Source: an uncultured Akkermansia sp.
Lineage (GTDB): Bacteria; Verrucomicrobiota; Verrucomicrobiia; Verrucomicrobiales; Akkermansiaceae
Length of the DNA stretch: 58,079 nt
Direction of reading: 5' to 3'
NCBI GenBank assembly: GCA_947588645.1
Contig: CANPYO010000004.1
Coordinates: 1-58,079 of the forward strand
Each line of letters begins with the position of its first letter. The stretch's first letter is position 1. The notes beneath the pieces were generated by a model, which searched no databases, was not told where the DNA came from, and was given only the letters and a program-made list of their open reading frames with translations. A program made the translations under genes and the position numbers. Of the stretch, positions 42,039-48,860 are shown piece after piece.

Positions 42039-43063
42039 AATGATTCAACTTCGTTAATTAGTGTGAAAAGACCTAATCCGCCAGGCACCTTATCAGGATC
42101 CTCGCGAATACTCGCCATTGCAGCAGACCTCACCAGCGCTGCCTTGTTCGTGTGCTCAGGAGTCGTGCGCAACATGTGGTAAAACATATCCCACCACAAA
42201 GTGATTTCATTGCGAATCATCTGCGCCTGAAGCATATAATGCCTTACCCCCGCGCCGTACAGAGCGCTCTCTTCGTGCTCTGTCAAATTACACGTTTCGT
42301 CCCCCGTGTAAAAGCCTGTGCGTTCCATCAAGCGACGCATATTCTCGGCTATCGTGTAATCATACGGGTTGCGACGCATCTGCACAGCGAGCATCAACAG
42401 ATCACGTCGAGCAGGATAACGGCGCGGCGTTGGATCATTGAGCACAGCGATATAGCGCTCGGGGTATTCCAAACGGGTAATCATCTTCTTCTGCACGGCA
42501 TCATGCGGATGGAGTACGACCTGTTGATAGAGCTCGGTAAGCTTGGCGTAGTATTCCGGCGTTCGTTTTTGACATGTGACGACATGCCGGTTCAGATGAC
42601 AGAGAATGTTCAGCATGGAGTAGCGACTCCGCAAGTGTTTAGCCAGCGTGTCATCCGCCACGCACACCGCATTTTTTCCGGTGGGATTATTGCTCTTCTT
42701 GAGCAATTCTTGAATGAGCCAATGAGCAAAAGCATCTTCCAAACTCTCCTCGGGCACTTGCGGGTTGTCAAACAGCAAAACAACCCCCACTTTATCCTGC
42801 GCGTAGCTCGCCAATATACTGATGCAAGCCTGCGGCGTCATCGGCGCACGCACACCAACCCTATCCAGTGACCACGCACACGGCGGCGCCCCAATCACCC
42901 GAGCCACCCGACGCGGTGCGAAATGGGCAGATAAATAACTGAGCAGCTCCAGTAAATGGACGTCAAACCGAAAAGCCCCACCGACCATCCAGCTCGCCTG
43001 TGGCAAGTGGTGCTTCAAAAAAAAGTCAAGCGACACAGGAACTTTGGCATCGGTATCACTCAT
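42035..43063 (-). CDS. U32-like paralogue lacking the cysteine pair
   Basis: The 342-residue protein is a diverged paralogue of the next gene: [13 protein letters not shown] corresponds to GAPLCTWNSGRVL, the segment [19 protein letters not shown] corresponds to RNGVIIGSDLLLAYLRKQF, and VVLHPHDAV corresponds to VMVHPDDVL. These TIM-barrel-like landmarks recall U32/UbiU-UbiV-type proteins. Where the partner has NEYCIRACPLRGFHY this protein has [16 protein letters not shown], so both Cys are lost. It overlaps both neighbours by ATGA. A heterodimer with the partner is likely. Assignment to U32 is by motif resemblance only. Confidence 0.6.
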   Translation of the reverse strand: MSDTDAKVPVSLDFFLKHHLPQASWMVGGAFRFDVHLLELLSYLSAHFAPRRVARVIGAPPCAWSLDRVGVRAPMTPQACISILASYAQDKVGVVLLFDNPQVPEESLEDAFAHWLIQELLKKSNNPTGKNAVCVADDTLAKHLRSRYSMLNILCHLNRHVVTCQKRTPEYYAKLTELYQQVVLHPHDAVQKKMITRLEYPERYIAVLNDPTPRRYPARRDLLMLAVQMRRNPYDYTIAENMRRLMERTGFYTGDETCNLTEHEESALYGAGVRHYMLQAQMIRNEITLWWDMFYHMLRTTPEHTNKAALVRSAAMASIREDPDKVPGGLGLFTLINEVESL

Positions 43064-44028
43064 GAGGGGACAGGAGCACGCAGAGATTCCAAAAATCGCT
43101 GACAGATGGCGTGCATGCGGTTCTCGTTAGCCGCATCGTTGCGCCATGTAAGTCGCATCAGGTCAAACAGGATAGAGGATGCATTAGAGTGCCCTCGCCC
43201 TTGCAGCTTGAAGTGGCGGAATCCCATATCGTAAAGTCTCTGTATCTCGGGAGTATTGAGCGCCAAGACGCCATAGCGTTCCATCGTCAACATTTTCTCT
43301 AACTCCCGGCAGCCATTGCCCACTTGTCGCTTGTCGAACTCTCGGCCATCATAACCCAGGAAATTGAGCGCATTCTCGGAGAGAGAGCGATAGTGAAAAC
43401 CACGCAGAGGGCAAGCTCTTATGCAGTATTCGTTTATGAGCAATATATACCGGTTTTTATCCTCCAACGACTCCAGCAAGTCATAATTGAGGACATCATC
43501 CGGATGTACCATCACGTCATCGTACTTGTCGGCTAATTCTCGGTACACCTCCGGCTTCCCCCTTCCGCTCTTTTGGACAATGTTGAGAATGCTCGAAATG
43601 CAACGCAACTCCGGGAACTGCTTCCTTAGATAAGCAAGCAAAAGGTCGGATCCGATGATGACGCCATTGCGTTGCGTAGGGTTGTGACGCGAGAAAAAAG
43701 AGCAAAGGGCATTGCACAACGCATCGCTGAGATGCTCCTCCTTGAGCAATAAGTTGGAGAAGGTGAGGCACACGGCTACATGGCGCATCTCGTACTCCAG
43801 CCCCGCTGCCCGCACCTCCTCAGCCTCTCGCAAGAGTTGTTTCAGGACCCGTCCGCTATTCCACGTGCACAGGGGCGCGCCATGCACCATGTGAAAGGGT
43901 TCATACCCCAATTTCTCCTTACAAAAATCAAAAAAGGACAGCAGCTCACGGTCGTTCACAAACGCCCCCGAGACATCCCAATCCGCCTCCGGCCAGAGTG
44001 GATTCACGTATGCTGTCTTTGCTGCCAT
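43060..44028 (-). CDS. U32-like protein with NExCxxxCP motif
   Basis: The 322-residue protein has landmarks of U32 peptidase-like proteins: a barrel pattern with IIGSDLLLAYLRKQFPELRCISS, VHPDDVLNYDLLESL, and NEYCIRACPLRGFHY, matching the NExCxxxCPxRxxH motif that binds an iron-sulfur cluster in UbiU/V and RlhA relatives. It is first in an operon with its Cys-less paralogue and metK, which hints at SAM-linked modification chemistry. The start MAAKTAYVNPLWPEADW at 44028 has no clear ribosome site. Function is unknown; similar proteins are involved in hydroxylation of tRNA, rRNA or ubiquinone. Confidence 0.65.
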   Translation of the reverse strand: MAAKTAYVNPLWPEADWDVSGAFVNDRELLSFFDFCKEKLGYEPFHMVHGAPLCTWNSGRVLKQLLREAEEVRAAGLEYEMRHVAVCLTFSNLLLKEEHLSDALCNALCSFFSRHNPTQRNGVIIGSDLLLAYLRKQFPELRCISSILNIVQKSGRGKPEVYRELADKYDDVMVHPDDVLNYDLLESLEDKNRYILLINEYCIRACPLRGFHYRSLSENALNFLGYDGREFDKRQVGNGCRELEKMLTMERYGVLALNTPEIQRLYDMGFRHFKLQGRGHSNASSILFDLMRLTWRNDAANENRMHAICQRFLESLRAPVPS

Positions 44029-44080
44029 TGAATCAGTTCCGTCTAGCGAGTCACGTCCTCTGCAACGAATCGTTCATACC

Positions 44081-44686
44081 TCACTTCTCAGGCCAGCCCA
44101 CAGTTTGGTGAGCTATCACTCTCTCTCCACCCGTAAGCCCGAGCTTAGCCGTCAACGCGTCCACGTCTATCAATCCACGAATCACAGTACCAAGGCCCTT
44201 GGAGGCGGCATACAAGTATACGTTCTGGTAAGCTGAACCTACATGACAGCGTCCCCATTGGTCATCTTTGGCAACGTAAAGCAAGTGCACAGGAGCATCT
44301 TTTACAAACTCCTGCGTGGCGGTAAGCGGTATCAGATTCTCGTCGTTCACCTTCTCCAAGCAATTCTTGGGGCCGTCGTAATACCACGTACCTGTCGGGG
44401 TGAGGAGATAGAGCTTCATATTCTGCTGATTTCTTGCCGTGGGGATCGTGCGCTTCCCTTGCGTATTCACCCCCCACGCCGCCCAGAGTACCTCGCTGAG
44501 CGTTTGGTCATCCACCGGCTTATTTGCATCGTAGAGGCGTCCTGAAGCGCGAGTGTTGATCGCATCCATCACAGGCATGCCGCCTGTGATGACCGGTTTT
44601 GGGAGCGATTTTACCTCGCCTCCCCATCCACTGCCGCATGCCAACGCCGCGCAGGTCACCATCGTGAACTTCTGAATCGCATTCAT
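44081..44686 (-). CDS. Exported nitroreductase-family lipoprotein (SagB/ThcOx-like)
   Basis: The 201-residue protein has a lipoprotein-type signal (MVTCAALACGSG) followed by a nitroreductase domain: INTRASGRLYDANKPVDDQTLSEVLWAAWG, with INTRRS-type FMN phosphate binding, YLYAASKGLGTVIRGL, and GERVIAHQTVGWP. The family uses FMN to reduce or oxidise small molecules, including peptide azolines in SagB. FMN proteins outside the cytoplasm are uncommon, so the route of cofactor loading is unclear. It stands alone with its own promoter. Confidence 0.85.
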   Translation of the reverse strand: MNAIQKFTMVTCAALACGSGWGGEVKSLPKPVITGGMPVMDAINTRASGRLYDANKPVDDQTLSEVLWAAWGVNTQGKRTIPTARNQQNMKLYLLTPTGTWYYDGPKNCLEKVNDENLIPLTATQEFVKDAPVHLLYVAKDDQWGRCHVGSAYQNVYLYAASKGLGTVIRGLIDVDALTAKLGLTGGERVIAHQTVGWPEK

Positions 44687-44693
44687 GCCCGTG

Positions 44694-44723
44694 AGTGTAC
44701 CACGTCGCGACTCGTTATGTCAA
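44694..44723 (-). promoter_or_regulatory. Nitroreductase promoter, leaderless architecture
   Basis: TTGACA (44723-44718), an 18-base spacer and TACACT (44699-44694) on the minus strand are followed by 7 bases before ATG 44686. Confidence 0.75.
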
Positions 44724-44730
44724 GCACCAG

Positions 44731-44804
44731 GGCAAACGCATCAGGGCAAACGCATTAGAAAATGCGTTTGCCTATGTACGATTTACGATGTACGATGTAC
44801 GATT
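44731..44804 (+). repeat. Hairpin A with duplicated left arm, and heptamers
   Basis: GGCAAACGCATCA (44731) and then a full hairpin GGCAAACGCATT (44745-44756), AGAA, AATGCGTTTGCC (44761-44772) are followed by TATGTACGATTTACGATG and TACGATGTACGATTT. Confidence 0.9.
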
Positions 44805-44981
44805 TATCAATAATGTGCGCGTTGCGCAGATTTTTTTCGGATCATTAACGTATACTGAAATCCCTTTAGAGCCATCATCATGATGACCGCTGGTTATCAC
44901 GGTTTTTGATACGTATAAACGATGATATCAGTCAATAAGAGCATTTTCCCTGTTGATTGTCTTCTCTCAAATGCGGTTGCC
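44805..44981 (+). repeat. 177-bp dispersed element, copy 2
   Basis: The same element as 23651-23827, again placed directly after a hairpin A and heptamer cassette. Its inner stem is better paired here: GATGACC, GCT, GGTTATC with one wobble, followed by ACGGTTTTT. Confidence 0.8.
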
Positions 44982-45076
44982 TATGTACGAGGTACGATTT
45001 GGATCATAACGCGCCGGGGACGCGGGGAAGAGACGCCTGACGGCGTCTGTGTACGATTTACGATTTTGATTTAGGA
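44982..45076 (+). repeat. Heptamer cassette with GACGCC hairpin
   Basis: TATGTACGAGGTACGATTT is followed by a GCGCC-GGGG-CGCGG spacer and the hairpin GACGCCTGACGGCGTC, then GTGTACGATTTACGATTT. The stem differs from the GGCGCC class by paired changes on both arms. Confidence 0.85.
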
Positions 45077-45083
45077 AGTAATC

Positions 45084-45112
45084 TTGACAAAGCAGTTTTG
45101 CATGAGTAGGAT
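45084..45112 (+). promoter_or_regulatory. ridA promoter, consensus and leaderless
   Basis: TTGACA (45084-45089), a 17-base spacer and TAGGAT (45107-45112) are followed by 6 bases and the ATG at 45119. Confidence 0.8.
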
Positions 45113-45118
45113 AGGCAC

Positions 45119-45589
45119 ATGCAACTCAATCAAGCTGTACTCGACAAGAAAGGTTTGCAAATTCCGCAGGCTCCGGCGCCGGTGGGCTCCTATGTGCAAT
45201 GCGTGCGCACCGGTAATTTGCTGCATCTCTCCGGTGGTATCTCAGTGAATGGCGACTCCGCTTTCTACGGCAAACTGGGTCGCGATCTCTCCGTGGAGCA
45301 AGGGCAGCAAGCCGCCGTTGCCGCTATCCTGAATCGACTTGGCGTCATCAAGGCTGAGCTTGGCGGCTTCGCCCCCCTACGACGCATCGTCGCAGTGAAC
45401 GGTTTTGTCAATTGCACCCCCGACTTCACTGAGCAGGCGAAGGTGCTTAACGGCGCTTCCGATCTGCTTGTGGAACTGTTCGGACCGGAAGCAGCCCACT
45501 CGCGCTCTGCCGTGGGTGTGGTGAGTCTGCCTCTCGGCGTGGCTGTTGAAATCAACATGATCGTCGAGTTCGACCCAACGCAACTCTGA
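45119..45589 (+). CDS. RidA/YjgF family protein
   Basis: RidA proteins hydrolyse reactive enamine and imine intermediates from PLP enzymes. The 156-residue length and pattern (GSYVQCVRTGNLLHLSGGI, GVIKAELGGFAPLRRIV, GPEAAHSRSAVGVVSLPLGVAVEI) fit the YoaB-like branch. The conserved Arg that binds the carboxylate lies in HSRSAVG. It is followed after 8 bases by coaC, so the two are probably cotranscribed. Confidence 0.92.
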   Translation: MQLNQAVLDKKGLQIPQAPAPVGSYVQCVRTGNLLHLSGGISVNGDSAFYGKLGRDLSVEQGQQAAVAAILNRLGVIKAELGGFAPLRRIVAVNGFVNCTPDFTEQAKVLNGASDLLVELFGPEAAHSRSAVGVVSLPLGVAVEINMIVEFDPTQL

Positions 45590-45597
45590 CCACTCTC

Positions 45598-46131
45598 ATG
45601 GCAACGGTCGTCCTTGGCATCTGTGGCTCGATCGCGGCCTACAAGGCAGCGGATGTGGCTTCGCGGCTCACAAAGGCCGGGCATGAAGTACATTGCGTGT
45701 GTACGCCGACGGCTCTGCGTTTCGTCACGACGCTCACGCTCATGACTCTCTCTCGCCACCCTGTCATTTCCTCTTTCGATGAGGAGACAACCGACTGGGT
45801 TCCCGCGCACATTGCACTAGCGCAGAAAGCGGATGTACTCGCCGTAGCTCCGGCCAGCGCGCACTCTATCGCCTGCTTTGCGCAGGGCTTCGCGCCCAAT
45901 GTGCTCACCTCCCTCTACTTGGCCAACCGTGCCCCGGTACTTATCTTTCCCGCTATGAATACGCTGATGTGGGAACATCCCGCAACGCAACAAAATGTGC
46001 AAACGTTGCTCAAACGAGGTGACCGTATCATCGGTCCGGCAGAAGATGGTCAGCTTGCATGCGGAACCTGCGGGAAAGGGAGGCTTGTGGATGTAGACAC
46101 CATTGTATCACACATCCAGCAAGAACTCTAA
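45598..46131 (+). CDS. coaC: Phosphopantothenoylcysteine decarboxylase (stand-alone CoaC)
   Basis: CoaC decarboxylates 4'-phosphopantothenoylcysteine to 4'-phosphopantetheine in coenzyme A synthesis, using FMN. The 177-residue flavoprotein shows GICGSIAAYKAADV (flavin phosphate), PAHIALA (catalytic His), APASAHSIACFAQG, FPAMNTLMW (PXMNXXMW substrate motif) and GQLACGTCGKGRL (ACG clamp). The CoaB half present in the usual bifunctional protein is missing, so CoaB must be encoded elsewhere. Confidence 0.92.
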   Translation: MATVVLGICGSIAAYKAADVASRLTKAGHEVHCVCTPTALRFVTTLTLMTLSRHPVISSFDEETTDWVPAHIALAQKADVLAVAPASAHSIACFAQGFAPNVLTSLYLANRAPVLIFPAMNTLMWEHPATQQNVQTLLKRGDRIIGPAEDGQLACGTCGKGRLVDVDTIVSHIQQEL

Positions 46132-46133
46132 CC

Positions 46134-46220
46134 ATGTACGATGTACGATTTGGGAAGTGAACGTGCGTTGCGCGGGGGAGCGGAGCTGAGGCGACGCGGG
46201 AATTTGAAAGCCGTACGCGT
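46134..46220 (+). repeat. Heptamer cassette
   Basis: ATGTACGATGTACGATTT follows the coaC stop by two bases, then GGGAAGTGAACGTGCGTTGCGCG. The rest of the gap to 46324 holds no gene. Confidence 0.8.
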
Positions 46221-46324
46221 TGCTCTTCTTCAGCGGCACCTCTCCGTCTCTTTTATCATTTTGTATTAACCTTTTATGCATTTCATACTGCGGTCGAAAT
46301 TTTTAAGGGTGACGCAAGAGGATC

Positions 46325-46352
46325 TTGAGTTTTCGTAGAAGTATGATAGTCT
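46325..46352 (+). promoter_or_regulatory. Promoter of the YlbF-like gene, near-leaderless
   Basis: TTGAGT (46325-46330), a 16-base spacer and TAGTCT (46347-46352) lie 9 bases before ATG 46362. Confidence 0.5.
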
Positions 46353-46361
46353 TGGGTCGAG

Positions 46362-46862
46362 ATGGCAAACACGACATTATCCCCTGATTTGATGAAGTTC
46401 ACTGCAGCATTGGCGGATGCCTTTGCCCAAAGTCAAGCTGTTGTATCGGCCCGTGCACGTATTGGCTTATTCTATCAGGATGCGGCCGCCACGGAGCTCT
46501 TTCGCAAGGTAAGCGAGTACGGGGCGCAACTTCAAGAGAAGAGAGCAGCCGGCATGCCACCGGGGGAGGAGGAACTGACGAAGTTCGACCAACTGCGCAG
46601 CGATGTCGTCAACAACGAACGCTGCAAGGGCTTTTTGGAGGCGCGTGAACAGTTGGATCTGATGCTCGCTACAGTCAATCAATACCTTTGCATGGCAATC
46701 GACAAGGGATGTGCCCCCACCGACGAAGAGGTGGCAGAAACTATGACTCGCCAGGTGAGCGCATGCAGCTGCGGCGGCCATTGTAAGGATGAGGAATGCG
46801 ATGGTCAGTGCAATGGCAGTTGCGGCAAGGGACATGATTGCCATTGCGGCAAGCATGACTGA
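46362..46862 (+). CDS. YlbF/YmcA-like helical protein with Cys/His-rich metal-binding tail
   Basis: Residues 1-125 form a helical domain resembling YlbF/YmcA proteins (MKFTAALADAFAQSQAV, ELFRKVSEYGAQLQEKR, FLEAREQLDLMLATVNQYLC). In Bacillus such proteins form an iron-sulfur complex with YaaT that acts on RNase Y and mRNA processing. The last 35 residues contain eight Cys and four His (SACSCGGHCKDEEC, DGQCNGSCGKGHDCHCGKHD), a metallothionein-like metal-binding tail not usual in the family. It stands alone with its own promoter, followed after 39 bases by the EptA-like gene. Confidence 0.8.
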   Translation: MANTTLSPDLMKFTAALADAFAQSQAVVSARARIGLFYQDAAATELFRKVSEYGAQLQEKRAAGMPPGEEELTKFDQLRSDVVNNERCKGFLEAREQLDLMLATVNQYLCMAIDKGCAPTDEEVAETMTRQVSACSCGGHCKDEECDGQCNGSCGKGHDCHCGKHD

Positions 46863-46901
46863 TGCCGCTCGGCATCGCATGATACGCGTCTGTTTCCGGT
46901 C

Positions 46902-48698
46902 ATGCCCCGTTTCCTGCACACGCATTTATTCTTCTACGCAGTAGTGGCTACACTGTGCGTCGGAGCAGGCGTTGCGTTGTTGGGTGATTCGGAATGGCAT
47001 TTCAGTCCTGCGGAGCCCGTGGTGTACGGCGGGCTGATTGCGGTATTTCTTCTCGCGGGAGGCCTGTTCCTGGCGCGCGTGCGCGGGTGTGGCGTGCTGC
47101 CCCGCACTCATATTCTGTGGCGTGTTTTGCTGTTTGCGCTTCTCTGCGACATGCTGTGCAATCTGTACATTTTCAACAACCTGATGCACGCCCCCTTCTC
47201 ACTGCTTCTCACAGCCGCGTCCATCTGCATGCTCTGGGCCGTTCTGGGACGCCTGAGCGTGATTGTCTGCTGTCCCTTTTTTATCCTGCAACTCGCACAA
47301 ATAGCCGGTAATCACCAATATGGCACACGCATTAACTCGCTTGTCATCGCCGAAACTCTCGAGGCTTCTGAAGAAGAGGTGCTCGGCTACCTGTCCGCCG
47401 GCAATATGCTCATCGCGGGCGCCGCGGTCGTTGGCGGCATCATACTCAGTTGGGCCCTGGTGTACCTCCTGCGTTCGCAAACCAACCGACTTCAACTGAT
47501 TAATGCCGGACTGCTCTTTGCCCTCATGGCGGGCCTCTTCAGCCTGACCATTCCACCCGCGCGCCGCAACCTGAATTGTTATTGGCCCGTGTACGAGGCA
47601 TACGCTCTCATCCAAGCCTGGACGGAAGCCCTCTTCCACAACTACGCCACGATCAAACAAGTGCAATCTCTCCCTTCTCCGACTGAACAGCCTTCATCCC
47701 TTCGCACGCTACATGGCGACGAAGGGGTGGTGTTTGTCGTGCATATCGGCGAGAGCGTGCGTGCCGACCGCATGGGCATCAACGGCTATTTCCGCAATAC
47801 GACGCCATTTCTCGGCTCCTGCACGCGCCTGATCAATTTTCCGAATTGCATTTCTGCCGCTTGCGATACTTGCCAAGCTCAAATTGCCATTCTGACCGAC
47901 GCGAGGCGCGATATCTATGAAAAAGACCCGGCCATGCAACCGCACACCGGCTCAGTACTTGACCTTTTCGCGGCCCACGGTTTTCGCGTCTGCTCGTTCT
48001 TTGGAAAACGAAACGCAACCCATCTCAAATACGATATGGTGGTGCGCCTTCTCACCCGCTGTTCTGCAGAGCGGCACAACGCCCCAGGTTCACCGTGGAC
48101 AGCCGTTCCGCTCATAGCTGAATCCCTTCGACAGCAACCCGTCAGACAAAACAGGATCCTTTTCATCAACAACGAAGGCAGCCACACGCCCTTCTTCCAC
48201 TACGACGCTCAATCCGCCCCCTTCCTGCCCTCCGGTTCCTCCTTCGAAAATCCTGCTGCTCACGCTGAAAGCGTCAACAACGCCTATGACAACACGGTGC
48301 ACTACACGGATGAGTTTGTCCACCGCGTCGCACGTGTCCTCCAAGGACGCCCGTGGCTCTACCTTTACATCAGCGACCATGGCGAATATCTGGGTCATGA
48401 TGGCATATGGGGGCGCGCGGCACTTGGAGAGAGCGGGCGCGATTACCACAGCACCACCGGATGTCGCGTAGGCATGTTCTTCCTTTATTCCCCCGAGTTT
48501 GAGAAAGTTCATCCGCATTTTGCCGAAGCGTTGCGCACCCTTCGATCCCACACCTCCATGCCTGTCGCTCAGGAACATATCTTCCACACTATGTTGGGAA
48601 TTTTTGATTTAAAGACTCCGTGGTACAACGCGGCTCTGGATCTCTCCTCTCCCCAAGCTCAACCGTATTCCGGACCTCAACCTCCGCTCTCCCAATAG
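46902..48698 (+). CDS. EptA/CptA-like phosphoethanolamine transferase
   Basis: The enzyme would transfer phosphoethanolamine from phospholipid to lipid A or another surface glycan on the periplasmic side. The 598-residue protein has five membrane helices in its first 210 residues and a periplasmic alkaline-phosphatase-fold domain with HIGESVRADRMGINGYFRNTTPFL (E metal ligand), NNEGSHTPFF and SDHGEYLGHDGIWG (D-H metal ligands). The region of the nucleophile, usually CGTxTA, is AACDTCQA here, so the phosphoenzyme residue is uncertain (Thr or Cys). Starts at ATG 46902 without a clear ribosome site. Confidence 0.85.
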   Translation: MPRFLHTHLFFYAVVATLCVGAGVALLGDSEWHFSPAEPVVYGGLIAVFLLAGGLFLARVRGCGVLPRTHILWRVLLFALLCDMLCNLYIFNNLMHAPFSLLLTAASICMLWAVLGRLSVIVCCPFFILQLAQIAGNHQYGTRINSLVIAETLEASEEEVLGYLSAGNMLIAGAAVVGGIILSWALVYLLRSQTNRLQLINAGLLFALMAGLFSLTIPPARRNLNCYWPVYEAYALIQAWTEALFHNYATIKQVQSLPSPTEQPSSLRTLHGDEGVVFVVHIGESVRADRMGINGYFRNTTPFLGSCTRLINFPNCISAACDTCQAQIAILTDARRDIYEKDPAMQPHTGSVLDLFAAHGFRVCSFFGKRNATHLKYDMVVRLLTRCSAERHNAPGSPWTAVPLIAESLRQQPVRQNRILFINNEGSHTPFFHYDAQSAPFLPSGSSFENPAAHAESVNNAYDNTVHYTDEFVHRVARVLQGRPWLYLYISDHGEYLGHDGIWGRAALGESGRDYHSTTGCRVGMFFLYSPEFEKVHPHFAEALRTLRSHTSMPVAQEHIFHTMLGIFDLKTPWYNAALDLSSPQAQPYSGPQPPLSQ

Positions 48699-48751
48699 CA
48701 TTTCCCGCGCCTCCGGCACCCGAACTTCCTGAATCGTAAATCTTAAATCGT

Positions 48752-48808
48752 GAATGAATTATCGCACCTCGTAAATAGCAATCACATTTTCTAATGAGAT
48801 TGCCTTGG
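48752..48808 (-). repeat. Diverged hairpin A in minus orientation
   Basis: On the minus strand GGCAATCTCATTAGAAAATG and TGATTGC keep the loop AGAA of hairpin A while the stem has changed on both arms (AACG to ATCT, CGTT to TGATT). The changes mostly keep pairing. Confidence 0.7.
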
Positions 48809-48860
48809 TTTTTTGGGCTTGATAATTGGGGGTGATATGCGATAATGGACGGACGCACTT

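Noticed and set aside
44029..44080. SAM riboswitch upstream of the metK operon
   Set aside because: Only 52 bases separate the operon from the next gene, too short for a SAM riboswitch, and no conserved core is visible.
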